NCBI GenBank assembly: GCA_020536535.1
Contig: JAHLWZ010001075.1
Coordinates: forward strand, 1 to 21,259
Direction: 5' to 3'
Source: Pelomyxa schiedti
Lineage: Eukaryota; Evosea; Pelobiontida; Pelomyxidae
Length of the DNA: 21,259 nt
The stretch's first letter is position 1. Every line of letters starts with the position of its first letter. Below the pieces are notes generated by a model, which saw only the letters and a program-made list of their open reading frames with translations, did no database searches and was not told where the DNA came from. The position numbers and the translations under genes were made by a program. Below are positions 1 through 10,568 of this stretch, in pieces.

Positions 1-139
1 GTCGCTGCCAAACAGATCGACTGACGACGTCGGTGGGTCCATGAGCGTCCAAGTTGGGTTTGATCTGGGGTCGTTCTTATTTACAATTTAATTTAATCTT
101 GGTGCCGTGGCAAAGGAGGACGGGGCGGCGAGGGGCGGG

Positions 140-1275
140 ATGTCTGGGAGGCCGGAGGGGCCCCCGATCGACATGGACCGGTACCCTCTGCCTATATTCC
201 CTGCTGGCTCAAAGGTGCGAGTGGATCCTTGTTACTTTTATTCTTGTGTATTGAATTCATTATTTAGTTACTTTGGTTTTTTTTTTTGTTTTGTTTTTTG
301 TAAAAAAAATATAAACAAACAATACACCTTGTGGTACCTCTAAGTGGGAGAGGTGCTAGAGGGCTTGCAGTGCACGGCATTTGCTTGTTGCCAAATTGCC
401 ATCCATGTGTAACACCCCACTCCGGCACGCAGCCAACACTCTTGGTGGATAGGTCTTCTTGGCAAAATTTCCTGCCTCTCTTGCTGTTGACGGCAATCAA
501 TTTGATAATATGTCTTATGAGGATAATGACAAAAATGCTACCGCACAGTCTGTTGCCAATGTATTGAGATGGCGGGTTGTTGTTGATGCCTCTGGAAAAG
601 AGAAGGTTACACTTCCTTTTGTTCCAGTAATTTTTGATCTATTTTTAGAACCAAAGCAATGCTAGGCTTGTCAAGTGGTCCGATGGGAGTATGCATCTTT
701 TCGTTGGAACTACAGCAATGCCTGTTGATGTTGTAGATGTATGCGTTCAATTACCTTGTATTTGTAATTGATTTTTTTCCAACTTTTAAAGATGAAAGCA
801 AATCATCAGTACCTGTATGCAAGATGTAAGGGAACCATACAGCAAGTGGCCCCTATTGAAACCAGGCTGGTTGTCAGGCCACCAACTGTTGTTACGAATA
901 GGTACATATTACATCTTCCTTTCATGCACTAACCTTGGGAAAGAGTGAGACCATTTGGCCAAACAGCAAGGCCTAAAACAAAAATGGTTTCAACAGAGAG
1001 AACCGACTCAAATAGGTTAGAACAGTTGGAAAAGGACAGATCAAATGTAATTTTGTGCATATCATGGCATCTCCTTGCTTATCTTCCTTTAGATGAATTC
1101 CCAACTCGAATCCAGAGCCCGCCGCAGACAGCAAAAGATTAGTGCCACCTCTGCAGCCTATGACAATGATATGGACAATGTGGAAGGAGAAGTGGATTCC
1201 AATAGAGATGAGCGAGAACGTTTAGCAGAAGAGAGACTTCTCAAGGCCAAACAAGGCTCAAAAAAAAAATCATAG
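140..1275 (+). CDS. LEO1: Leo1-like subunit of the Paf1 transcription elongation complex
   Basis: Leo1 belongs to the nuclear Paf1 complex, which travels with RNA polymerase II and supports histone modification during elongation. Proposed exons are 140-214, 453-605, 649-738, 792-901, 944-1046 and 1093-1275, giving about 237 residues. The Leo1 core is clear: AKFPASLAVDGNQFD, then a WR...W stretch whose spacing equals that of animal Leo1, NARLVKWSDGSMHLFVG, then NHQYLYARCKGT and RLVVRPPT. A charged tail follows, with RRRQQK and EERLLKAK. The chosen start at 140 is the first ATG in frame with the GSK exon; an upstream exon outside or at the edge of the window cannot be excluded. The usual long acidic N-terminus is absent. 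The first donor could be 215 or 221; 215 keeps the plant Leo1 spacing. The protein ends in a lysine run. Confidence 0.88.
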
Positions 1276-1440
1276 TGGTCTTCAAGAAAAAAGAAAAAAC
1301 CACATTTTTCCATAAATAAGTTTATAAGTAGCAGCACACAAAGGAGACTTGACTCCTTTGATTGTACCCTAGGCTAGTTGCATACAAGTTTATATGTAAG
1401 AGATCAAGGGGATGGTGCACAAGGTCAGGCCAGCATGGAG
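1276..1440. other. Convergent 3' region between LEO1 and the phosphatase-like gene
   Basis: This 165-base gap separates two stop codons that face each other. It is A-rich just after LEO1 (1276-1325) and must hold both 3' untranslated ends. No further gene is seen. Confidence 0.5.
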
Positions 1441-3103
1441 TTAGTAGGATTGAAAGAGCCTTGCATAGATAGGAGGCAGATGGCCCTCAGGGACAGCTGT
1501 TCCAGTGGAATTCAACCTCCTGGTTGGGTTAACTTGGGCTTGGGCTGGTTTTACAATCATTACAGGGTGCATGAGGGGGTGTATGGGGGTTGGGGGCCGC
1601 CTGTTTCCCGGTGTGGCCAGGTGCCTTGGCGAGGGAGGCGTTGGGGGAGTCCCGGGCATTGTGGGGGTGGATAAGGGGGGTGACGAAGGGAGGAGCGGCG
1701 GGGATACTCTGTTCTCGCCCCGGTGTGGTGGGGTCTTGAGCGGAGGGGGCATTGGGAAGCTGGCTCGCGGGAGAGAGGGGTCGGCCTCATCCTCGCCCCA
1801 GGACAGGAGCGGGGAGCGGGGGATAAGAGGGCTCGGGGTTGGGGTTGGGGCGAGGGGAAGCCCGAGTATAATTGATGGAGAGGGTGATTGGGGTGGGGAG
1901 AGGGGTGGTAAAGCGAGAGAGCAGGGTGATGTGGAAGCAGTGGTGACCAGGGAAGGCGAGGAAGGCTTGCCGCCAAGTGGAACAAGTGGTGGAGGAGTAG
2001 TTGGAGGGGATTGAGGGGGTGGTGGAGATGGGGAGGATCGCCTTGATAGAATGTTATTTGGAGACTGGAACCGCTGCATTGGTGAAGACCCACGCGTTGG
2101 CAGTTTTTCCAGTGGAGGGAGTGGCTTGTGATGTGATGGAGGCGAGCAGGACATTGAACTTTGTGGTCTGTTCATTCCGCAGTGAGACGGGATTTGCAGT
2201 TCAGCAGAAACACCCAAACGAGTGGTAGAAATTGCAGGAACACTATTGGAAAGGCAAAGAGACATGTCACTCTTTGGAACAGAGGGGTGGAATGTGGCAA
2301 TCAAGTATTCCAGGTTTACTGTAGAAATTTTTAGCGTAACCGCCTCATACTGCATCAGCTATTGGGTTCCGATGAAATGAGTGAGTTAAAAAAACCAAAG
2401 CGCGAAGCGAATGGATAAACACCTGGTACAAGTATTCCTTGGCTGGTGCAGCGCTAGGACGGCTCCTTTTCACAAAGCTGGCAGCATCGCGAAGTGGCAT
2501 TTCGCAGTAGCTTATCAGATAGGCAATTGCCACGACAACCGATTGATTGTTCCCAGTGGCGCAATGGACAAGGGTGGAATCCCTCATCTTCTCGTCCTCA
2601 GTCCCGCTGTCCCGAGACCACACAGAACACGATAATGGGCCCCCACCCACGCTCTCATTGGCATTTGGGTATGCACTAGACTTGGCGGCCTTCTTGTTGA
2701 TGAAGTCCAAGCAGGTCCGCAACGTAGATGCCAAATTGTGCGGCCTGTCACTCCCAAATGCGCCCGTTGCGCACCGAGCCGTCGCGCCACTTCTTCCACT
2801 GCTTGTAGTGCTGCCACCATTGCACGAAATAGGAGGAGGAGGAGGAGGGATGCCGCTGCTACTACTACTACAACAGGTTGGTGCATCGCAAGTGGTAGTC
2901 GAAGAGGCACCACTGCCCACGGGGCCGTACGACGGCATTGAAATGCGCATGGTGGTGAGGCCCCTGTGGGCGACAGAGATGAACTCCGAGTCGTCTACGG
3001 AGAGAAGCTTCGAGACACGGTGGTTGTTTCGAAGGGCATCGTCGTTGCTTCCTATTAGTAGGACTCGGTTCACTATTGTGGTGGGTTTTTGTTCGCTGTT
3101 CAT
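1441..3103 (-). CDS. Dual-specificity-phosphatase-like protein with Arg-less signature (likely pseudophosphatase) and Pro-rich tail
   Basis: Two exons (3103-2423 and 2358-1441) joined by a 64-nt GT..AG intron encode about 532 residues. The start ATG at 3103 precedes VNRVLLIGSNDDAL, the usual first strand of dual-specificity phosphatases. The signature loop is at residues 180-188 and reads HCATGNNQS: the cysteine (C181) is present, but the arginine of CX5R is glutamine (Q187, codon CAA). Helix residues after the loop (VVVAIAYLISY) and the C-terminal YLYQ|LMQYE element across the intron confirm the fold. Between the first strand and the signature lies a Ser/Gly insert with a run of six prolines. 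After the domain comes a tail of about 300 residues rich in Pro, Ser and Thr. Without the phosphate-binding arginine it probably binds rather than cleaves phosphoproteins, by analogy with STYX. No obvious general-acid aspartate is seen. Confidence 0.8.
1835..1857 (+). other. Potential G-quadruplex in the strand antisense to the Pro-rich tail
   Basis: Four runs of four guanines are separated by loops of 2, 2 and 3 bases on the + strand, within a G-rich block of roughly 1580-2040. The block is the complement of the proline-coding C-rich strand. The motif lies in the DNA strand opposite the coding sense, so it would not be in the mRNA. Confidence 0.6.
2359..2422 (-). other. Intron of the phosphatase-like gene
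   Basis: A 64-nt GT..AG intron in phase 0. Removing it joins YLYQ to LMQYE, restoring the C-terminal helix pattern of the dual-specificity phosphatase fold, and bypasses an in-frame stop shortly after the intron. Confidence 0.85.
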
Positions 3104-3365
3104 TACTGGGTGGTGGGGGTCTGGGTTTGTGTGTGTGTGGTGGGTTGTGTTGTGTGGTTTCCTTTTAGTTTGTTTGTTGTGTATTTGGCTGAATAAAATA
3201 ATCAACAGACCGGAACGCCGTCATTTTCGTTATCGTCGCTCAGAATCGGCGGTCTGGTGTTTTTTTTATTCAGCCATTTGTTTTCCACCCTTAGCTCTAG
3301 CGTTTCGGCTCGATACGTTCCTTTGTTCTTCAATTTTACCCAGTTTGCTGGGACTTTGTCCTTTT
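3104..3365. promoter_or_regulatory. Divergent promoter region (phosphatase-like gene / TOG-RING gene)
   Basis: This 262-base gap separates the start codons of two divergently read genes, so it should hold both promoters and 5' leaders. A GT-rich tract lies at about 3110-3180, followed by mixed sequence. No TATA box or known motif could be assigned with confidence. Confidence 0.5.
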
Positions 3366-6300
3366 ATGGATCCGACATCCTCTAAAGGTAAGGCATATTC
3401 CTACCTATGTATGCGAACATCGAACTTGCACTTGTTTCGATACTTAATTACCGGTCGGGTTCCACATTCGGCTCTCAAGGAACAAACGTGCCGACCAACC
3501 CTCACTCTCTGCACTCCTCTGGAACTCTCCGTCCTCTCCACTGTATCCTCTCCATTGCCCGTTCCAACCTTTTCATCACCGATGAAGCATTCCCGAAACG
3601 CAGACCGAGACGAACGACAAAAGAAAAAGAAAAACCGGCTGGCACCTCCTCACGGGAGCGAGGGCAATCTAACAGGCAGGAAATTCACACCCGCTCGTCG
3701 TCGACGTCATCGTGCGGCGTCGTTGCTGCCGCGTCAGCATCCGCGTCTGTATCTGCATCCCCGACGACGTCTTCTCGAGACAGCAGGGCCGGGCCCAAAA
3801 TCGGCAGTGGTGGTGGAGGAGGTGTGATTTCGTTGAGCAGGCATCCTACTTCGAATTGTGCCCCCACCAATTCGTCACCCTCATCTACTCCTGGTAAGGT
3901 GGCTGTAATATGTCTATTTTTTTTTCTCCAACCAAAAAGCTATTACTGAGAATTTCCTTCTATTTTTAGGTTTGTCACCAAGAGTAACTCCAACTGTCAT
4001 TCCTCGGCTCAGAACTCACAGTTCAAGTGTTGGCGCTTCTTCAGGCTCTGCAGCTCCCTCTTCAAATCTGGGAATGACAGCTTTATCTCGCCGACTCCTT
4101 GCAAAGGAATGGAATGTAAGACTTGCGGCCAATGATGAACTGTGTACTTTATTTTCCCAGTTGCCTCCTCAGGCAACCGAATTCTCGAAATATGGTTTCC
4201 TACCTCTTCCTTTGATGTAGGGGTTGACTCATCACACAAGCACCATATTTCAAGAAATCTCTTGAGGATCAAAGTCTACCAGTAAAAGAAAGAGCCCTTG
4301 ATGCTTTGCTCATTTTTATTGACCACTCTGCAATCTCACCAACGTGTGTAGGCCTTGAATTTCTTTGAACTGAGCCTTCTCCACTGCTAGATATGCAACT
4401 GAGCTCGCTCCTGTTTTGGTCAATAAATGCATTGTGTCTACTCGTGACTCCTTAAGACTGAAATCTATTGAGGCACTTCTCCTCTTTGTGGAAGTCAATG
4501 TACCTGAAGTTATTTTGGTTCTCTTCTTGCATATCTCCCTCCGTCCAACAAAATAATGCCAGGAAGAACTTTCTAAGGCCTGTGTCCAAAAAGTGCCAAG
4601 ACTATCTGCAATGTCGCTTCTTGCCATGAGAGAAATAGTGAGGTAGGCCCCTTCAAGAGTAGAATAAGCAAACTCTTTCGCATGTTACTCAAGAACAGGC
4701 AGTTTGGAATCCCACCCTTACCTGCCGACCCAATACTGAGGGTTCTTCAGCCGTGCTTTGAACACAGTGCCCAAGAAGTCCGTACTGAAGCTTTTACACT
4801 CGTGGTTGCCCTCCACCAGTGGCTTGGAGATTCACTGCGCCAACACATTGCCTACCTCAGGTAAAAGAAATAAAATTGCATTTTTCTGATCTTGTTAGAC
4901 CAGCACAAATGAAGGAATTGGATTCCCTTCTAGCACAAAGTGCTTCTGGTAGAATTTTTCCTTTCTTTTTTTTTTCCCCCTCTAACTTCCAAAGAAAAAC
5001 CTCTGAGAACGCAGCGAATGTCTGATAACGATTTTATATTAAAAGTGCTCCTATGCAATACTGGCTATTTTCTCATTTATCTTAGGCACAGGAATTTCCA
5101 CTACACGCGTCACACTCGGAAGATGATTCTGATTTTCAAGGCCACACTGAATTATATAGTGCAGAAAGCTCTTCCGAATCGGACATTTCAGATATTGGTC
5201 AGCCCAACGAACTTGAGATTTTCTTTTTTAAGAACTTTTCAGGAAAACCCTTGGGCGAAATCAAACCCCAAATTACACCCTCAAGCTCATCACAAACACC
5301 AGGAAGCACAACCAGCACAACAGTTGAGTCCCAGTTAACACTGAACACAAAAGGTGACATACTTTCCAGGCTCACTCCAGATTGGTACAAACGTATGGTA
5401 ATACGCTCTTTTTATTTCAACGGTAAATGATTGAGTTCTTCAATGCCACTAGGAAGAAGGAGGATGGATGGTGAGAAAAGAGACGTTAGATTACTTGAAT
5501 AGTCAATTTCCAGGCAGCATAGACTCCAACAGTGAGGACTTTTCTCGCCTGATCCAAGCTCTCATAAAGGTACGAAGTCCTGGTCTCCTATCCAAAAGTA
5601 AACGCTCGTAGCTGCTGAGTGATTCTAATATCTCTGTCATTGCCTCTGTTACAAAATGTATTGAACTACTTGCCTTCAATCTTGGAAAGGTAAAGAAAAT
5701 CGTGCGTTGTGGGTTCACAGACATGTCAAGGAATTTGGATCACATGCAAAAAAACTCTTACCTGGTCTTTTGGATCGCTTAAAAGAAAAAAAGCCTGCCA
5801 TCACTACTACGATTCATAACATTCTTGATGTACTAATTTCTGGTGCTGTACCACTTCCTGACCTAATGGATGGTCCGTCACTTCTGATCAACCTCCTATG
5901 CTTATTATGACAGCTTTCAACAGGCATCTCAATCGCCCTCAACACCAAAATACCAAAGCTCAGATATGAAGTACTTCTATGGTTACAACATTGTATGGCT
6001 ACAGCAACAAAGGAATCCCTGTTTACAGTCGAGCTCATAATGACCGATTCAATCTTGAAGGCTTGTTTCACACTCTCCACTCTCAAGTCACATCGTTACA
6101 GTGTTTGGATGATGTTAATGTAGACGTACGAAAGATTGGCTTTACTGTGATGGGGTTGGTCTTTCTACTCTTGTGGTGTAGGTGCCTGCTCAGCCTTTTT
6201 ATTCAGATCTTTTCTTGATTTACTGGGGGATAACCTGTCCAAGGCCACTGTGGCTGTTCTACTTGAAAAACTGGAAAGAAGTAAAATTGCGGTCTTACGG

Positions 6301-8309
6301 AAGTATGTGAATTCAGACACCGCAAGACGCTGTCCTTGGCTTGCCCAACTTCCAATTGCAGTTCCATCTTCCTCTGCGACGGGGAATTCAGCTACACCAC
6401 TCTCTCCTCAATTGTCAAATTCTTCAACTACGGCACAAAGTAATCCCTCGTCATCACCTGCTTGCATTGCACCTCCTCCCCTTCCAAATATGTCACCACA
6501 ATCACCCTTTCCCAGTCCTGTACCTGGAGCAGCCATTAATCAAGATCTTCCCTCCCTTCAATCAAAGATTCCTCCTCCTGTAGCCCGAGTTAATTCCTTT
6601 CCCAGGTAATCTTTTCCTCACAACAAACTTTTAGTAACGGTTTTAGAAAATCGTCAATCTCAGTAAATTGTTCGGATTCACCCCTTTCTCCTTCTCAACC
6701 TAGCTCAGTAACAACTCTCCCAGAATCTCTACTGCCTGCACCCCAAATCCCTGCATCCGCGTCGCCAATCTCACCAAGGGCCAATGCCAGTCCATCCAAT
6801 ATTCTGCCTCAAGGCAATCAAAGGCCACCCCCAACTGCACCACCATTTAATCGGGAAACCCGTGTAACACGTTCTGGGCCGAGGCGTTCATCTGTGCGGT
6901 CACAATCCCCTCCATCATCCAAACATAGCTCTGGGACAATAACACAACCAAGCTTTTCACCTAAACTTACTAGTGTGAGTTCCAATATAACTCATGCCAC
7001 TCGTGATGATTCTGGGATCCCAAGTACATTAGGTACTTAAACGGCATCTCAACCAACTTACATTGATTCAAGTTAAAAACGTATCTCCTGGGAACAGAAC
7101 ACCAAATTGCACTGAAGAGACTTCAATCAATCAGGGAACGCCTATGAATCCTCCTCCATCACGCATACCAGCTCCATCACATAATGACATGCAACGATAC
7201 TCTCGATCAAGTAACCTAGAAAATAACTGGACCAGTTTTCAAGATAAGGAGGGGTCTTTCCTCTCTAAACGCGTGGAAGATGACGACTGCAGTACTGATT
7301 CCTTTGACAAGTCACTTTCCCAAGGTATGTCGGAAGCAGAAATAATTTGCTGAGTCTCAAGCCATGTGTCTGAAGTGTCTAGCATGAAATCGGAACTCGA
7401 AAAGCACTATAGTGCAATGAAGGGCTATCTTTTTGGGTTGGAAGCAGAAATCCAGAGCAACAAGGGAACCAAGCAAAGTACCAAGATTCTACAACACAAA
7501 TATGACGAACTCTTACAGTCTCGAAGTTCCTTACAAACCGAAGTTTGTATCCCCCCTCCCGGCCATATGTGTAAGTGGCTCGCAGAATGCTCGTTTGGAA
7601 CAAGAGGCTTCATCCGAGCGTATCCTGCGTAGTAAAGCCGAGGAAAAGCTTTCCAATATTGAAATAGGTATTCATTTCGCACTTGCAAGTAGCTTAAAAC
7701 CCTTCTAGAAATGAAAGCAGTTGCCGCAAGTAAAGTAAGCATTAAGGAAAAGATGGAACAACTGGAGGTACTTCTGTGGTGGAAGGTTTTTTATTTTGAC
7801 TTATATTTACCAGGAAACATGTGCAGAGTTAAGAAAACAATTAAAGGGTGCGAATGCCACAGTTGAAACAACTCGACAATCTCAAACTTCTGGGGGTGTT
7901 TCGGCTTTCCTGTCCTCAGTCAATCTCCAAACCTTTCAACTTCAGGATCTCTGTACAATAGAAAAATCAGCTGATGAGTTTTTATCCTCTTTAAGAAAAG
8001 TCAAGGTACTCCAAATCACGCACTTACTTGAACATACAAACAACCGCAAACGCAACCACCCAAAAACCCCAATACCTAAACCAAAACAAACACACTAATC
8101 AAATGGAAACACAGCAAGAGACGATGGGCAAAGAGCTCGAAATGATGCAGCGAATGCACAAGATGAACAACTGCAGCGCCTGCAAAGGTGCACCTCGGCA
8201 AGTTGTGGTGCTGCCGTGCCAGCACATGCTGTGTTCTGCCTGTGCCACGGGGCCCACGTGCCCAATTTGTGGTGAAAGAGTCACCTCCAGGATCAATGTT
8301 TTTGTGTAA
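3366..8309 (+). CDS. XMAP215/Dis1-family TOG protein with C-terminal coiled coil and RING finger
   Basis: A hand-built model of about 24 exons gives about 1,241 residues in one frame. After a Ser/Gly-rich N-terminus, TOG1 (about residues 185-395) shows KEWNVRLAANDELCTLF, YFKKSLEDQSLPVKERALDA, APVLVNKC and LRPAQMKELDSLL. These match TOG1 of ch-TOG/XMAP215, microtubule polymerases that bind tubulin. TOG2 (about 500-695) shows WMVRKETLDYL, FGSHAKKLLPGLLDRLKEKK, IPKLRYEVLLWLQHC and CLDDVNVDVR. A Ser/Pro/Arg linker follows, as in microtubule-lattice-binding regions. A coiled coil (7376-8005) leads to a C3HC4 RING: C1197, C1200, C1212, H1214, C1217, C1220, C1226, C1229, ending RINVFV. RINGs of this type recruit E2 enzymes for ubiquitin transfer. 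Unsure points: the second-exon acceptor (3479, 3587 or 3623), the junction at 6000-6105, and acceptors at 6634/6646 and 7354/7375. The RING half could be a separate gene, but no gap or promoter separates it. Confidence 0.75.
3970..4948 (+). other. TOG1 domain coding block (6 exons)
   Basis: Exons 3970-4194, 4241-4343, 4391-4517, 4563-4642, 4699-4860 and 4899-4948 are separated by GT..AG introns of 38-56 nt. Joined, they read through without stops and reproduce the HEAT-repeat order of the first TOG domain of XMAP215 proteins. The closing element LRPAQMKELDSLL corresponds to the family's LRP...QLKELE stretch. Confidence 0.8.
5198..5242 (+). other. Probable stop-free in-frame intron in the TOG gene
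   Basis: The 45-nt GT..AG segment has a pyrimidine-rich end but no stop and a length divisible by three, so retention would insert 15 residues (phenylalanine-rich in the middle) without a frameshift. It is called an intron because its length and 3' end resemble its neighbours. Confidence 0.55.
8006..8114 (+). other. Intron before the RING exon
   Basis: This 109-nt GT..AG intron, in phase 0, is the longest but one in the gene and unusually A/C-rich. Removing it joins the coiled coil directly to the exon that carries all eight zinc ligands of the RING. Confidence 0.7.
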
Positions 8310-8558
8310 ACCTACAACCACCAGCCAAGCCACTCAGCCACAGGTCTCAGCCTCAGCCACAACACCCCTAAATATCTTTATACCCCAAGCACTCACTGAC
8401 GAAATGCACCTGTAAGAAAATATCTAAAACGTTCACTATTCCACTTCCATGATTACTTACCTTTTCCACCCCTAACCAACGAAAACGAAATCCTCATTCT
8501 GCTATTCAGGCTTTTTCGGTTTTTCCCTTCGATTGGTTCATTATCAAAACATAACTTG
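8310..8558 (+). other. Tandem intergenic region (TOG-RING gene to FAD monooxygenase gene)
   Basis: This 249-base gap contains the 3' end of the TOG-RING transcript and the promoter of the next + strand gene. The start is rich in CAGCC-like repeats, and the second half is pyrimidine-rich. No coding segment is seen. Confidence 0.5.
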
Positions 8559-10426
8559 ATGGCTACAGCACCCTCCACAACTCCTACTACAGCAACATCA
8601 ACAGCCACAACTACATCCACTGTAACAGAAACAAGAACAGTGGAATGGTGTATTGTGGGTGCTGGTCCAGTAGGGATTAGTATGGCACTTTTGTTGGCCA
8701 AGGAGCATTCTGCACATGTGTCTGTTTTTGAGGCAAGGGACACCTTACCTCTCACGTTTGACAATAGGTTGTTCTATTTCTCCTTTCGTTTTCACTTTTT
8801 CCTCCTAACTTAAGGTAAAAATACACAACTAGTTATCCTATAGGTATTAATCCTCGGGCACTTCATGCACTGCGTAGAATATCTCCTGCGTTGGCTACGA
8901 GAGCTGTGGACTCCGGATTGGTTGTTGATGGATGGAGGATAATGGCTAAAACGTGTGTTTCTTGATTGTTTTCCATACTCTTACGGCTCCTAGAACTCAA
9001 ATTGCGAGTATTGATTCGGGAAAAGTTATCGGGACAACGAGAGCACTAATAAACAAGCTTCTCTACGAAGAAGCCTGCACCATCCCCAATATAAGTTTTC
9101 ACTTCGGACATAGGCTTCTGTCAGTTGACTTTGAGACACACCAGGTTTCTATGTAATTTTACTTCAGCTTTTTTCTAATGAGATAATAAGCTAAACTTTG
9201 ACTCCGGAGGTTCGACTGTTGTAGTGTCTGCTACTCGTGTAATTGGTGCGGATGGAGTAAGAAGTGCATGCAGAGTATCAATGGAATCAAACACAGACCT
9301 TCGAACCCTCATCACTCCTTGGAATGTACACTTTCGTGTGCTCTACTCGAAGTAATTCATACCGTGAAGTTAAGCGCAAGTTACATTGACAACCAAAAGG
9401 AGTGGCGTATCTTCTCCACTGATGGATCCTAGTTACCATTATATCATTTCTCCAATAAGTGCCTACGCAGCAATAGTAGGAAAAAATATATGGAGCGCAA
9501 GCCTCACTGTAAAACCGGCATCTCCAGGTACCCCGTTAGATGCTTTCTGGTCTTGCTGAATCGCGAAAAGAGGAGGAATTATTAATGTCAAATGAAGCAT
9601 CGCCAGAAAATATTCGGAAGCTAAAAAAGTGAGCTTATTTTCCTTATACAGTGGAACTAAATTTCCAAGATATATTGCTGATGGTGCACCTCAGTTGGTT
9701 CCTTTGTTTGATGACGATGAGTACACCAAGTTCTTCTGTAACTTTCCCTCACACCCATTCCATCTGATTCACCGGAATTCTTAGCTCGGAGGACTTTTAC
9801 CGGAGCAGTTGTCAAGTGCTCCCACTACAATTATGGGGAGTGGATGCTACTTCTGGGTGATGCTGCACATGCTGTAGTACCTCCCACTGGAGAGGTTGGT
9901 TTCTAGTTGGAGGTCAACTTGCAGTTTGCTTATCATCAACAAGGGAACTGCAGCAGGGCTTGAGGATACAGAGATTCTGTCAAATTTACTTTCCACTCAC
10001 CCAACAGCCGCATTCACAGAGTACACAGCCCAGCGTCTTCCTGACTTGCACGGCTTGTGGGAAATAGCCGAGTTTCTCAAAGATGGCCTCACAGCCAGTA
10101 GCAGGGTATCTCTATCTCTCGCCACAACCACAAATTCCAATGTAATAACCCACATTAGGAAAAAGCGGCCCGTGTCATAGTCTCCATTGGACTTGCTGTT
10201 GCTAGGAAAGTGGGGATTGTGGGAACCTCCTACGAGGAACTGACCTTTGGGAGGTAAGACTTATCTCCGCACCCTTTTGAATTGAATTTGTATCAACACT
10301 AAAAACAGGCACTCTGAGGACCTTGTGCCCTACAGACAGGTTGCTGATCGTTGGCGTAGTCAGAACAGTGCTTTGTTATCTATTGCAAGAACTTTGACGT
10401 GGAGTGATGGGAAAAAACTACCATAG
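8559..10426 (+). CDS. Kynurenine 3-monooxygenase-like FAD-dependent hydroxylase
   Basis: Eleven exons (8559-8767, 8833-8952, 8994-9144, 9191-9351, 9400-9527, 9571-9628, 9670-9737, 9785-9894, 9944-10105, 10159-10253, 10309-10426) give 459 residues. Flavoprotein hydroxylase motifs occur in order: CIVGAGPVG (GxGxxG, residues 34-39) binding the FAD ADP part, VIGADGVRS (DG motif, residue 181) and LLLGDAAHAVVPPTGE with the GD motif at 323-324, followed by GTAAGLEDTEIL. MDPSYHYI and EEELLMSNE between them, and RLPDLHGLWEIAEF after, align with kynurenine 3-monooxygenase, which hydroxylates kynurenine using NADPH and O2. The Thr-rich N-terminus (residues 5-26) is unusual. The C-terminus lacks the hydrophobic anchor of mitochondrial KMO, and the conserved YIEMR-type segment is not evident, so the substrate is uncertain. 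It could be another group A flavin monooxygenase. Confidence 0.8.
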
Positions 10427-10568
10427 TCTTTTTTTTATTTTGTTTTAGCTTTTGTTGTTTTTAGAGTTTGTGCTTGGTTTGCTTCGCCAAGAAGGTTGTT
10501 TGCTGGTTTATGAAGTGGGAGTTGGGTTGCAAGTGTACACAAAGACTCCTTGGTGTGTAGGAAGGGTG
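10427..10568. other. Convergent 3' region between the FAD monooxygenase and CWC21 genes
   Basis: This 142-base T-rich gap lies between two facing stop codons and must contain both 3' ends. No coding feature is seen. Confidence 0.5.

Noticed and set aside
627-648. A 22-nt ultrashort intron in LEO1
   Set aside because: The GT..AG segment works in frame, but a 43-nt intron from 606 to 648 also fits and gives exactly the spacing between the two tryptophans found in animal Leo1. The longer intron is preferred and matches the size of others here.
1505-2014. Gly-rich + strand open frame
   Set aside because: It is the antisense reading of the proline-rich tail, and its composition is fully explained by the C-rich coding strand.
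2547-3827. Long + strand open frame of 426 codons
   Set aside because: It runs antisense through the phosphatase-like gene, across the divergent promoter and into the TOG gene in the wrong frame. It resembles no known domain, so it is a shadow frame.
9629-9651. A 23-nt intron in the FAD monooxygenase gene
   Set aside because: A later in-frame acceptor at 9669 gives a 41-nt intron and keeps the family spacing, so no ultrashort intron class is needed.
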